Source: Hassallia sp050875635 (GTDB taxonomy: Bacteria; Cyanobacteriota; Cyanobacteriia; Cyanobacteriales; Nostocaceae). From it: a stretch of DNA of 64,000 bases. Below are positions 17,085 to 25,885 of this stretch, one piece after another. Numbering within the stretch: the stretch's first letter is position 1; the number at the start of each line of letters is the position of its first letter. A model generated the notes under the pieces. The model was not told the origin of the DNA and searched no databases. It saw nothing but the letters and a program-made list of their open reading frames with translations. The stretch lies in NCBI RefSeq assembly GCF_050875635.1, contig NZ_JBPAOH010000006.1, positions 1 to 64,000 of the forward strand, written 5' to 3'. The position numbers and the translations under genes were made by a program.

Positions 17085-18605
17085 CTAAGTCGTTGATTCG
17101 GGTTCTGATTTTTCTGGCTTGAGTAACGGAAAAGCGATCGCATCCCGAATACTCGCACAATCAGTTAACAACATTACCAACCTATCAATTCCAATACCTA
17201 ACCCACCCGTCGGCGGCATCCCGTATTCCAACGCAGTCAGAAAGTCTTCGTCTACACCTTGCGCTTCTAAGTCACCAGCGGCTTTGCGTGCAGCTTGTTG
17301 TTCTAGGCGATCGCGTTGTTCAATCGGATCGGTTAATTCTGAGAAGCTATTAGCTGTCTCTCTCCCGACGATAAATAACTCAAATCGCTCTACCAAACCA
17401 ACTTTAGAACGATGCGGTTTGGCTAATGGCGAAATTTCTACCGGGTAATCAACCACAAAGGTAGGCTGAATTAACTTTTCTTCAACCTTTTGCTCAAAAG
17501 CTTCATTTAAAAGTTTGCCAATTGATGAGCAATCTTCTATACCTTCAAGCCCAGCGTTTTTACTTGCTGCTTTCGCTTCTTCTAAAGTTTGGAAAGCGTT
17601 AAAATCCAAACTCGTATATTCCTTAACTAAATCGTGCATTGTTACCCGACGCCAAGGAGGAGTCAAATCAATTGCCGTATCTTGATAAGTAATTTGCAGC
17701 GTACCGAGAACTTCTTGGGCGACAGTGGTAATAATTCCCTCTGTCAGCGCCATCATGTCGTTGTAATCGGCGTAAGCTTGGTAAACTTCAATTGAGGTAA
17801 ATTCAGGATTGTGGCGGGTAGAAACTCCCTCATTACGGAAAATCCGCCCTAATTCAAACACCTTTTCAAAACCACCGACAATCAACCGCTTGAGATGCAA
17901 TTCTGTGGCAATTCGCAGATACAATTCCATTTCCAGCGTGTTGTGATAAGTGACGAAAGGACGCGCATCGGCACCGCCGGCTTCACTTAGCAACACTGGC
18001 GTTTCAATTTCCAGAAAATCCCGTTGTTCTAGGTAGCGGCGAATACCAGCAGTAATTTGGGCGCGACGGCGGAAAGTTTGCCGCACTTCCGGGTTCACAA
18101 TCAAATCAAGATATCGCTGACGGTAGCGCTTGGCAACATCCGTTAACCCATGCTGTTTATCAGGCAAGGGTAACAGAGATTTGGTCAAAATAGTGTATTG
18201 TTTGACGTAAACAGATAACTCGCCCTTTTCAGTTCGTTTGATAGTGCCTTTAACGCCCAAGATGTCGCCGATATCTGTGAGTTTATCGAGTTGTTTGAAA
18301 GCATTGTCAACAATATCTGCCATGCCTTCTTCAATGCGTTTTTTCTCTAGATAAAGCTGAATTGTGCCAGTTTCATCTTGCAAGGTGACGAAGGCAAGTT
18401 TACCCATAAAGCGACGTAACTTGATGCGTCCGGCGATCGCCACTTCTAAATCGACTTCTTCACCGTTGGGTAAATCCGCATATTTTTCTTGCAATTCAGC
18501 CGCATTATGGGTAGATTCCCAACGATAGGCGTAGGGATTCATACCTAGCTGCTTTAGCTGTTCTACTTTTTCTAGCCGCGTGGCACGAATATCTTCTTCA
18601 GACAT
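17085..18605 (-). CDS. lysS: Lysyl-tRNA synthetase, class II
   Basis: Charges tRNA-Lys with lysine using ATP. I chose the Met at 18605 (MSEEDIRATRLEKVEQLKQLG), giving 506 residues, normal for bacterial LysS; the longer frame to 18692 adds an untypical leader. The N-terminal OB-fold anticodon-binding domain is at about 50-150 (VAIAGRIKLRRFMGKLAFVTLQD). Class II motif 2 is FRNEGVSTRHNPEFTSIE and motif 3 is GLGIGIDRLVMLLT near the C-terminus. It is monocistronic, with a hairpin repeat just beyond its stop. Confidence 0.97.
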   Translation of the reverse strand: MSEEDIRATRLEKVEQLKQLGMNPYAYRWESTHNAAELQEKYADLPNGEEVDLEVAIAGRIKLRRFMGKLAFVTLQDETGTIQLYLEKKRIEEGMADIVDNAFKQLDKLTDIGDILGVKGTIKRTEKGELSVYVKQYTILTKSLLPLPDKQHGLTDVAKRYRQRYLDLIVNPEVRQTFRRRAQITAGIRRYLEQRDFLEIETPVLLSEAGGADARPFVTYHNTLEMELYLRIATELHLKRLIVGGFEKVFELGRIFRNEGVSTRHNPEFTSIEVYQAYADYNDMMALTEGIITTVAQEVLGTLQITYQDTAIDLTPPWRRVTMHDLVKEYTSLDFNAFQTLEEAKAASKNAGLEGIEDCSSIGKLLNEAFEQKVEEKLIQPTFVVDYPVEISPLAKPHRSKVGLVERFELFIVGRETANSFSELTDPIEQRDRLEQQAARKAAGDLEAQGVDEDFLTALEYGMPPTGGLGIGIDRLVMLLTDCASIRDAIAFPLLKPEKSEPESTT

Positions 18606-19147
18606 GGTTAACGAACTTTCATAAGAATACACAGGATGCGGGAAACTCAGCTTTTCAAAGCTGAGAGGGAAGCGGCACGAACAGTTTGACAAGCTTACTG
18701 ACCACGATTTTAATCGCCGTGGATATGAGTGAAACCATTACCGCCTTGGGGCTACTCTGTTTGGTGTGCTGTTGTACTGCACTTTCAACGGGACAATTAC
18801 CGTTTCAAACTTTTCACCCTGTACGCATAATGTTTGCACACGATGTGCCTCCCTTTCGGGGTGATGTTAGCTTCTCCCAAGGGGAGACGCTGCGCGAACG
18901 ACCAGTTATAAGAGCTTGTTGGGCTTGCAACACTGTTCCAGTGACCTTAGAACTGTTTAATCACAAGCGACAGGGCGCGGAACTAGCTTCGCATTCCGAG
19001 GTGTCGTGACTCAAATAACGGCTACTCGTTTTACCGAGTGGTCTGGTCAGTACGGCTTGCTTGATTTCTCTTACAAGCCCAGTCCCTTCAGGGCTGGGTT
19101 ACTGACAGGGCAAGATTAATTATAGATGCTGTCATGAAGTGGGGCGA
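18606..19147. other. Intergenic region with repeat and transposon-end-like hairpins
   Basis: About 540 bases upstream of lysS. A 107-codon frame (18686-19009) is judged non-coding. It holds a dispersed unit TTCTCCCAAGGGGAGACGCTGCGC (near 18872-18896), a hairpin CTACTCG/CGAGTGG near 19022-19042, and a strong hairpin CCCAGtCCC-ttca-GGGCTGGG near 19079-19100. The last two resemble the subterminal hairpins of IS200/IS605 elements, so this may be a decayed element end. Confidence 0.5.
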
Positions 19148-19345
19148 TTATCCGCAATCTTCACACTCAGATTTTACATCGCCATCAAATACCACCAAAA
19201 ATTTACCGTCGGGAATTAAGCGCCGAATAACATGTAAATAACCATCGGCATTTGATTGTGTGCGGAAACGAGCCACAACAACTCGTTGCATATCAGAAAG
19301 CGATCGCACGACTAACCACCTATTGAGGTCATCTCGATAGGTCAT
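19148..19345 (-). CDS. Small conserved-looking protein of unknown function
   Basis: 65 residues (MTYRDDLNRWLVVRSLSDMQ...). The layout, a basic alpha/beta body with VVARFRTQSNADGYLHVIRRLIPDGKFLVVFD, resembles small cyanobacterial proteins with a SPOR-like beta-alpha-beta pattern. It ends in CEDCG, with two Cys that could bind metal. There is no signal peptide. The frame uses normal codons and is followed by a repeat-rich gap, so I accept it as real with moderate confidence. Confidence 0.68.
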   Translation of the reverse strand: MTYRDDLNRWLVVRSLSDMQRVVVARFRTQSNADGYLHVIRRLIPDGKFLVVFDGDVKSECEDCG

Positions 19346-19509
19346 AATAGATAAGTCTCCATTGAGTTTGGAGCAACAGCCAGTGCCGAACTTTCCACGG
19401 GACGCACTGGCTTTTTGCTGTAATCAAATCTTATCAGAAAAATATAAAAACTTCTAAATCTTTTATTCTATCAAACTTTAAAAGATTTTGAAACAGATAT
19501 GAAACAAAA

Positions 19510-19773
19510 ATGCGCCAAAACTGTTTCAAAATTGATTCATTAAATGAACACGATGATGACTGGCTGACCGTTTGGGCTTGGTTAAACGATTGCAGCAAGT
19601 CAGCTCAAGGTGCTTCAGTAATAAGTTTTGGGATTAGAGAAAGAAAACCTGAAATTGAAAGAATGCTGGAATATATGGCGAAAAAGCGGGGGATGACTGC
19701 CGACGATCTGTTCAAAAGCATCCTAGATGGAACTGCTGACAACAGTGGTGATGAGCCAAGTAGCGAGGAATGA
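19510..19773 (+). CDS. Small acidic hypothetical protein
   Basis: 87 residues. The C-terminal part (RKPEIERMLEYMAKKRGMTADDLFKSILDG) looks like a helix-rich, possibly ribbon-helix-helix-like segment, followed by an acidic tail GDEPSSEE. No family recognised. Support comes from a complete frame with an ATG, reasonable codon use and no overlapping gene. It could be the antitoxin-like half of a pair, but no partner is next to it. Confidence 0.5.
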   Translation: MRQNCFKIDSLNEHDDDWLTVWAWLNDCSKSAQGASVISFGIRERKPEIERMLEYMAKKRGMTADDLFKSILDGTADNSGDEPSSEE

Positions 19774-19879
19774 TGGGGGTCGAATTGACGCTTCAGATCC
19801 CTGACTTCTCGCTCGAAGTCGGGGCAAATCGTTTTTCAATGCTATTAAGTGGGCTGCTGCCTCTCACATTTAATCACTT

Positions 19880-20479
19880 TCAAACATCAACAAAACTGCG
19901 TAAAATACCTAAAAGTTTCCCAATATCTTGAATAAAATACTCATCTAAATCAACTTCAATTCTTTCTTCAATTAATCTCATAAATTTCCAAACGCTGCCT
20001 GTGGTGACAATGCCATAAATAATTTCAATTTTATTTTCTTTACGTTGATTAAATAATTTTGCGGCAATCATTTCGGCGATACATTGCCCTAATCCAGATT
20101 GAATATTATCGTTTTTGGCTTCAACGATAGTAACTACAGGCGCTTGAATAAATAGCTGTTCTGGAGATAAACTTATTAGAAAATCACAAAAACCACTTAA
20201 ACCTTGTTCTGGAGCAACGTTAAATTCTTTACCAGAAAATAGACTAATCCGATTTGCTAGTTGTTTTTTAAGTTCAAAAAGAATCGGAGCGATAATAAAT
20301 TCCGAACGCGCTTTTTCTGTACCAATTGCAACTGCTAAAGGAATATATTCTTTGATAATTTGCGCTAAAAGTGTGCTATACTCCACTGCTGGAACATCAG
20401 TAAACATGCCAATTCTCTCGGAAATAGTAAATCCAAACGTTTCCGATATGACATCGATAGTAAATTGGCTGTACGGCAT
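19880..20479 (-). CDS. PD-(D/E)XK nuclease-like hypothetical protein
   Basis: 199 residues. The segment LSGFCDFLISLSPEQLFIQAPVVTIVEAKNDNIQSGLGQCIAEMIAA has the layout of a restriction-endonuclease-like core: an Asp strand (CDF), then EAK (the E-x-K active-site pair), then a helix with GLGQC. Such stand-alone proteins are common in cyanobacteria and their targets are unknown. The DNA around it shows no restriction or modification partner. Calling it an active nuclease is inference. Confidence 0.72.
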   Translation of the reverse strand: MPYSQFTIDVISETFGFTISERIGMFTDVPAVEYSTLLAQIIKEYIPLAVAIGTEKARSEFIIAPILFELKKQLANRISLFSGKEFNVAPEQGLSGFCDFLISLSPEQLFIQAPVVTIVEAKNDNIQSGLGQCIAEMIAAKLFNQRKENKIEIIYGIVTTGSVWKFMRLIEERIEVDLDEYFIQDIGKLLGILRSFVDV

Positions 20480-20495
20480 TACAAAAATTAGTTAT

Positions 20496-20894
20496 TTAAT
20501 TGTACAAAAAGCGTGCTGAAATAGCTTTCATTTTCAACTTACTAATTTGCACGATCGCTTTCAACATCTCTTGCTGATCTGGTTGCAAGTCAAGTGACTC
20601 TAACGCTTGATTGAGGCTATTACCTGCGTGTAGACTTTTGGCGAGTTTGGCACGTTGGGATGAGTCTAACATAGCCTGAATATCTCTATTTCTACGCTGA
20701 CGCACAGCTTGAAGTTGTTGCCGATGTTGAGGAGTCAGGTTAGTTTCAGATGATGAATTGGGGGCTTGAGAAGTATTTGCACTATTACTAAAATCAAGTT
20801 TAGTTGGTGCTGCCGAGGCAATGAAGGGCAACAATAAGACAATAGCAAGAATACTAGCTAACACAAACACCCGTTTTATCCAGTTAATAGCCAT
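20496..20894 (-). CDS. Exported Spy/CpxP-like small helical protein
   Basis: 132 residues from the Met at 20894 (MAINWIKRVFVLASILAIVLLLPFIASAAP), a clear signal peptide. The longer frame to 21038 only adds translated C-rich repeat and was rejected. The mature part has LTPQHRQQLQAVRQRRNRDIQAMLDSSQRAKL and LDLQPDQQEMLKAIVQ, recalling the LTxxQ helices of Spy/CpxP periplasmic chaperones, though sequence identity is probably low. Likely periplasmic. It ends 16 bases from the start of the 19880 gene on the same strand, so they may share a transcript. Confidence 0.72.
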   Translation of the reverse strand: MAINWIKRVFVLASILAIVLLLPFIASAAPTKLDFSNSANTSQAPNSSSETNLTPQHRQQLQAVRQRRNRDIQAMLDSSQRAKLAKSLHAGNSLNQALESLDLQPDQQEMLKAIVQISKLKMKAISARFLYN

Positions 20895-20961
20895 ACTAAG
20901 CAATGCGTAAATTCTCCCACCTACAAGCAAATGATAAACTGTCAGGCATTTAATTTTCTCA

Positions 20962-21125
20962 TTTGGGAATGGGGGAGTGGAGGAGTGGGGGAGTGGGGGA
21001 GGGGGGGATGGGGGAGACAAGGGAGAGGGGGGAGACAAGGGAGAAGAAAATTCATCTTGTCCTCCTTGTCCCCCTTGTCCCCCTTGTCCCCTTGTCTCCC
21101 TGTCCCCCTGTCTCCCTGTCTCCCT
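20962..21125. repeat. G-rich/C-rich inverted low-complexity array
   Basis: Left half is gggggagtggaggagtgggggagtg and gacaagggagaggggg; right half is cttgtcccccttgtcccc and ctccctgtctcc, so the array can fold on itself. It separates the Spy-like gene from the M48 protease gene. Confidence 0.85.
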
Positions 21126-21130
21126 AATCC

Positions 21131-22093
21131 CTAGTCCCTTTTTTTCATTTTGTTAATTTCTCGTTGCAATTCTTCAATTTTCCGGCGTAAATTTTCTGCT
21201 TCTTGATTTTGCGGTGTTTGTGCCCCTACATTGACAGCACCCTCAGCGGGCGATCGCATATAATTTCCTTTCTTTATTTGCTGATACTCTTCTGATACTG
21301 CCCACTCACGTAGATAGTGCAAGCGCTCTACGGGGAAAGGATGACTGAGCATCTCGCCTTGTGCGCCGTTATACATTAAAAATTTATACACTTGATTAAG
21401 CACATCTTCATCAGCCTGATAATTTTCTGACTGACGGATAAACTCTTGTAAACTGCATTCGTGGGCATATTTGCTGCTACCGCCAGCTACTTTCATCATC
21501 GAAGACATGACCGTATTTAAATCATCCATCACCAACAGCGCGGCGCGATCAGCAGATAGCTCGGCTTTGCGCCGCCATTCAAAAAAGGCATAAATCAAAG
21601 CTGGTGTAACAAAATTGCTCACACCAAAAGTCCACCTACCTAAGGCATTAGCGGCACTCATCGCCCACATCGCCATTTGAATTAAAATAGTATGACCACA
21701 TTTAATATGCCCCAGTTCATGGGCTAGCACCGCCCGAATCTCGGCTTCGTTCAGTAAGTCTAGAATCCCTGTGTTTATGACTATGTAAGGATGCTCTTGC
21801 CCTAAAGCATAACTATTTGCTTGGGCATTTTGTGAGACAAACAGTGCAGGTTCACAGATTATGTCCAAATCTCGCACGGATTCCCGAAACATCTGGTAAA
21901 TAGTGGAATATTGACGCGGCCCGACTTGGATGGTGTTGCCCATTAGATAGACTAACTGAGGGCGTTCGTAGACAAATTCCACAAATTTACGAGCAATCAA
22001 ATCAAATCCGGGTAAATTTCGTAAAGCTTCCTCGGCTTGGCGATCCAGTGGATGCCTGAAGGCTTCGCTGGAAATTCCTGTGTATGTAGGCAT
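21131..22093 (-). CDS. M48-family zinc metalloprotease
   Basis: 320 residues from the Met at 22093 (MPTYTGISSEAFRHPLDRQAEEAL); the longer frame to 22195 translates repeat sequence. The zinc site is visible as HELGH in AVLAHELGHIKCGH, with the third ligand in ELSADRAAL downstream, the standard M48 arrangement. A hydrophobic region between them (TILIQMAMWAMSAANALGRW and NFVTPALIYAFFEW) suggests membrane association, as in HtpX relatives. The C-terminus is a coiled coil (NLRRKIEELQREINKMK). It probably degrades membrane or periplasmic proteins; the substrate is unknown. Confidence 0.92.
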   Translation of the reverse strand: MPTYTGISSEAFRHPLDRQAEEALRNLPGFDLIARKFVEFVYERPQLVYLMGNTIQVGPRQYSTIYQMFRESVRDLDIICEPALFVSQNAQANSYALGQEHPYIVINTGILDLLNEAEIRAVLAHELGHIKCGHTILIQMAMWAMSAANALGRWTFGVSNFVTPALIYAFFEWRRKAELSADRAALLVMDDLNTVMSSMMKVAGGSSKYAHECSLQEFIRQSENYQADEDVLNQVYKFLMYNGAQGEMLSHPFPVERLHYLREWAVSEEYQQIKKGNYMRSPAEGAVNVGAQTPQNQEAENLRRKIEELQREINKMKKRD

Positions 22094-22107
22094 AATGAAC
22101 ACCGAAA

Positions 22108-22246
22108 TTGGTAATTGGGCATTGGGCATTGGGCAAGCGGGCATTGGGCATTGGGAAAAAGGTAATTGGGAACGCGGTAATTGGTCATTACCCATTACCG
22201 ATTACCCATTCCCCATTCCCCATTCCCCATTACCCAATAACAACAT
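22108..22246. repeat. Inverted gggcattggg / cccattacc low-complexity array
   Basis: Units ttgggcattgggca and gggtaattggg on the left face cattacccattacc and ccccattccccatt on the right. It lies between the divergent protease and helicase-like genes. Confidence 0.85.
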
Positions 22247-22299
22247 GATAGAAGTGGGGCTTTGTAGGTAAAAATTACTTTGTATGGGGATAAAAGCGC

Positions 22300-23886
22300 G
22301 TGATTGAGGCAGAAGTTCATTTGTCACTACATAACTTTTTGCGATCGCAGGCGGGTTTCCCTTCCTGGCCCCATCATTTGACGATGGCAAGGTTGGTAGC
22401 ACGCGCCTTGCGTACCGGACGTAGCGCTTTAATTCAAGTCGGGGCGGTTTGCGGTTATCAAGGACGATATCGCACTAGTTTTGTAGCATCCGCATTAATG
22501 TGGCATGGTTCTGTAATTATTGTTGCCCCGGAATTGGTACAACAACGCCTTGTAAAAGTGGAAATTCCCCGACTACAGCAATGGCTGCAAGTCGGCAAAC
22601 CGATTAGAACCGGTGACGCTTTCCCAAAAGATGGGTTCCAAGGATTGTTTCTCACTTCCCCTGAAGCTTGGTTAAAAGCGCAACTGACTTTTACAGACGA
22701 TTTTCCGGCAGGTATTCCCACAATTATTGATGGCGTGGACGATCTGGAAGATTGGGTGCGTCATCAACTCAAAAGAGAAATTCAACCCCATGATTGGGAT
22801 CAATTGATGCTAGCTTGTCCATATCAAGCCGAACTCATTCGCGAGGTAAGGGTACAACTGACACGGGAACTGTTCCAGCATCCGGCTAATCCTTACGAAT
22901 GTTATCTGATTTCTCAGCCGGAAACAGAAATTCTCAGCCGTCTTTATTCGGCTTTAGATCCAGCTACGCTCCCCGATGTGTGGAAACACTTCGCTCAGGC
23001 ATTTCAAAACATTGATGAAAATTCGGGTACGGGCGGGGTAACGGGCGGGGGTACGGGCGGGGGAACCCCGCCCGTACTCCTCTGGGCGACTATTGCCCGT
23101 CGCCAAGGTTTATTTTCTTTACATTACGCGCCAATTGAAGTAGGAAAAATTCTCTCGCCCATATGGAGTCGGCAACCTGTGGTGTTGATTGGTAGCGCTT
23201 TAGAACCGGAAACTGAAGCTTCTATTTTTAAAGCGCGTTTGGGGTTGGATGATTTAACTTGCTTGAAGTTTTCTTCTGATAGCCAAACAGAAGCGATTCA
23301 ATTATATTTGCCGCATAAGTTACCTCTACCGAATACGCCGGAATTTCAATCAGCTTTTATTCACAAAGTCCGGACGCTGCTTTGTTTAAGTGCAACTGCG
23401 CCAGGATTGACAGTCATTCTGGTGGGGGATGTGCCATTAAAGGCTCGAGTCGGGGCAATTTTAGCATCTGAGTTTGGTTCGCGGGTGCAGGTAGAAAAAA
23501 CCTGTTTGGATGAAAATGGTATTTTGGTCAGTGGTTGGGAATTTTGGCGATCGCATCAAGGTGTGTTGCCTTCACCGAAGCTTTTAATTATTGCGACTTT
23601 GCCTTTGCCATCTTTAGAAAATCCGTTGGTCGCTGGCAGGGTTGATTATTATAAGCGATCGCATCAAGATTGGTTTCGTTTATATTTATTGCCTGCTGCT
23701 TTGAATGAATTGCAACGGGCGATCGCTCCTGTGCGAGAAAGTCAAGGCATTGTTGCTTTACTTGACACTCGTGTGGTAAATCGTAGCTACGGTACTCAAG
23801 TTTTGGCTGCCCTTAGTCCCCTAGCACGTATTAACTATCTCGATCCCAGTTTGTTTTCTACAGAAGATGAGGAAAATTCTACATAA
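22300..23886 (+). CDS. DinG-like superfamily 2 helicase homologue with degenerate ATPase motifs
   Basis: 528 residues. The overall arrangement and the C-terminal block QGIVALLDTRVVNRSYGTQVLAAL match motif VI of DinG/XPD-type helicases. However, the Walker A position reads GAVCGYQGRYRTSF without a G-K-T/S, and the DEAH position reads IIDGVDDLEDW. No Fe-S Cys cluster was seen. I therefore expect it to be inactive or modified as an ATPase. Residues about 243-262 (GTGGVTGGGTGGGTPP) come from a palindromic repeat inside the gene. The start may be the GTG at 22300. The role, perhaps DNA repair, is inference. Confidence 0.8.
   Translation: MIEAEVHLSLHNFLRSQAGFPSWPHHLTMARLVARALRTGRSALIQVGAVCGYQGRYRTSFVASALMWHGSVIIVAPELVQQRLVKVEIPRLQQWLQVGKPIRTGDAFPKDGFQGLFLTSPEAWLKAQLTFTDDFPAGIPTIIDGVDDLEDWVRHQLKREIQPHDWDQLMLACPYQAELIREVRVQLTRELFQHPANPYECYLISQPETEILSRLYSALDPATLPDVWKHFAQAFQNIDENSGTGGVTGGGTGGGTPPVLLWATIARRQGLFSLHYAPIEVGKILSPIWSRQPVVLIGSALEPETEASIFKARLGLDDLTCLKFSSDSQTEAIQLYLPHKLPLPNTPEFQSAFIHKVRTLLCLSATAPGLTVILVGDVPLKARVGAILASEFGSRVQVEKTCLDENGILVSGWEFWRSHQGVLPSPKLLIIATLPLPSLENPLVAGRVDYYKRSHQDWFRLYLLPAALNELQRAIAPVRESQGIVALLDTRVVNRSYGTQVLAALSPLARINYLDPSLFSTEDEENST
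23026..23080. repeat. Palindromic acgggcgggg/ccccgcccgt repeat inside the helicase-like gene
   Basis: Three GGGCGGGG-containing units are followed by AACCCCGCCCGTAC, making a hairpin. A matching intergenic unit is ggggcggggtttccccgccc at 29392-29411. The insertion keeps the reading frame. Confidence 0.8.
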
Positions 23887-24023
23887 TCTTCTTGGCTATT
23901 TACGTTTTGTCAAGCACAAGCGATCGCCTCAATCGCAATCAAGTTATCATCGGGACTGGGGACTAGGAATTTAAAACAACTGTAGTCACAGCGTAAAAAT
24001 TTTGTAACTTTGAATTACTGATT

Positions 24024-24236
24024 ATGGGTGAAGCAAAGCGTCGTAAAACTGCTCTGGGAGAAAAATACGGTCAAGAAGCTCGCATCTTACCGTGGGTTCC
24101 CATTACCAAAAGTCAATCCGAAAAATTTGTCCAATGGACTACTAAAGGTGCCTGGATTGGCATTATCCTTACAGTTATTGCCTGGATAACAATCCGTTTT
24201 ATTGGTCCTGCTTTCGGTTGGTGGCAAGTCGTCTAA
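24024..24236 (+). CDS. DUF2839 small membrane protein
   Basis: 70 residues and close to the whole DUF2839 consensus: MGEAKRRKTALGEKYG, LPWVPITKSQSEKFVQWTTKGAW, then a transmembrane helix and FIGPAFGWWQVV. It is found in cyanobacteria and chloroplast-related lineages; function unknown. Single gene with its own terminator (24264-24296). Confidence 0.93.
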   Translation: MGEAKRRKTALGEKYGQEARILPWVPITKSQSEKFVQWTTKGAWIGIILTVIAWITIRFIGPAFGWWQVV

Positions 24237-24263
24237 AGAAGAGTGCGCGGATAATTTTTACAT

Positions 24264-24301
24264 AAAAGACAGCGATTAACAATCAAGCTGTCTTTTATCT
24301 T
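24264..24301 (+). terminator. Intrinsic terminator after the DUF2839 gene
   Basis: AAAAGACAGC (24264-24273) pairs with GCTGTCTTTT (24287-24296), followed by ATCTTTTATT. Confidence 0.85.
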
Positions 24302-25081
24302 TTATTGTGTAAGTCTGATAAAAATAAAAATTTTTGTATCTAATACTACTGTTTACTCAAATCAGTAACAAAAGTTTTTGTATTTTATGCAACTGTTTAT
24401 GAAAATATGAAGAAAAGGCTGAAAAACCTGCCTAAATGGCAACATGGCGTTTTTGAGTTGACTTATTCTCAGTAATAAGACCACAGGTTTTGGGTTTTAG
24501 ATTAGACTTCTATTAAACTGACCGATAGGTCTTACCTTGATTGCGGATGGTAAAAATCGAGAACTATAGATTCAGCCCGACCTGAAACCGACAATTTACC
24601 AGATTATCTGCCAAGCTAGACGTATACAAAGCGCGATCGCTTTTTCCTGATTCTGACACAGTACAACCTAACCAGGTTATCAAAAGTTAATCAGAAGACG
24701 TAACAAGGCGTGAGAGCTTGTGCCAATCCAAAATCTGGCTGTAAATTCGCGAAAAAGATATGATATGTATCTTTTGCGTGGTTGACTTGTTCCAAATTTG
24801 CGCTACTCTTAAAGCGGATTGCTTTCCGCAAGCATCTACTTTGACACAGGAGTATAAGGGTAAGATTAAGTTTCTCTATTCTGTCCGAAATTTTGGATCT
24901 GCAAACTGAATATTTTGATACGTAACGCCAACGAGTTATGCACTACCCTTAGCAAGGTAGCCACTCAACGACTCAACATCCATCTGGAAATTGTAATGAA
25001 TAGTTTACAATACCAGTTGATGAAGAAATCTAAAGAAAATATAAATTTCAATCAAATGATAGTGGTGTTTGGAGGAAAAAC
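24302..25081. other. Intergenic region upstream of DUF1815 gene
   Basis: About 780 bases, no credible gene or RNA recognised. One HIP1 site (near 24633). A GGAGG ribosome-binding site (25071-25075) ends it, so the promoter of the next gene must lie here. Confidence 0.55.
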
Positions 25082-25426
25082 GTGTTTCTAAGACTAGCGC
25101 AACAACATCGGCAATTCGTTCAAGACTTGGTAATGAGCCTGCAAGCCTTGGCAACTGTACTTGAGCGACGTGGATATCTGGCATCTTGCTACACCTGTGG
25201 CGACCAGATGAATAGTGCTTCATTTATGGTTAGTTTGGGTGACAATCATCTGATTCGCTTTTTGGTATCTGATTACGGGATCACTTGGACGGAGATGCGG
25301 GACGATCGCGAATTAATGAAGTTGGAAGGTGCAGAAGCAATCAACCAACTACAGGAACTTGCCAATATTGTCAAGCAACCTACGCCAACTTCTACAGGTA
25401 ACAAAACTCTAGCCAAGAAGTGTTAA
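25082..25426 (+). CDS. DUF1815 protein
   Basis: 114 residues with a GTG start placed 6 bases after GGAGG. The sequence FVQDLVMSLQALATVLERRGYLASCYTCGDQMNSASFMVSL then FLVSDYGITWTEMRDDRELMKLEG is the conserved DUF1815 core of cyanobacteria. CYTC could bind metal or form a disulfide. Cytoplasmic, function unknown; a long upstream region suggests its own regulation. Confidence 0.93.
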   Translation: MFLRLAQQHRQFVQDLVMSLQALATVLERRGYLASCYTCGDQMNSASFMVSLGDNHLIRFLVSDYGITWTEMRDDRELMKLEGAEAINQLQELANIVKQPTPTSTGNKTLAKKC

Positions 25427-25885
25427 AAATCTCTGTGTCTAATGGGGTATTTAAAAAACCTCCCAAAGGTAGATGTCAATTTGGGAATTACTAAGAGGTA
25501 ATTGGCAATTGGTGAGCAGTCGAATGGGCGGCTCTGCACTTAACAAAGGCAACGGGAAAATCCCAACGCGGCTATTGTTCAAGTCGGGAAACCCTGACTG
25601 TGCAACTGGCTGGCTCGATTTGAAAAAACTGCGATCGCGCTATTGGTATTTGTGGCTTACATGATCGCCTTTTACCTACACCCCATTATCACCAAAGTTA
25701 TTGGCTGCCTTGTCTGGCTTCCGCTTCTGCATAAAATCACAAATCAAAACTTAATAAAAGCATTCTTTTTGTCGCTTCTATCAGAATGCGTTTATTTTAA
25801 GCTGAGACAAAATTGTCAATCTCTCCTCAGAAACAATTTGTAAAATTGACATTTGATTCTTAAGTAGGTTTGCTGCGGTTGCATA
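25427..25885. other. Intergenic region without recognised feature
   Basis: About 460 bases between converging genes. Two short frames (25473-25664, 25643-25843) overlap, lack family resemblance and are not supported. Nothing else is seen apart from one HIP1-like site near 25632. Confidence 0.5.

Noticed and set aside
18686..19009. 107-codon frame upstream of lysS
   Set aside because: It overlaps a dispersed repeat (SFSQGETLRER is its translation) and has no recognisable family.
20895..21038. N-terminal extension of the Spy-like protein
   Set aside because: It translates C-rich repeat sequence (PPSPLSPPSPPPP), while a clean signal peptide starts at 20894.
22094..22195. N-terminal extension of the M48 protease
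   Set aside because: It translates the gggcattggg array; the Met at 22093 gives a normal start.
25473..25843. Two short plus-strand frames
   Set aside because: They overlap, have no family resemblance and no ribosome-binding site.
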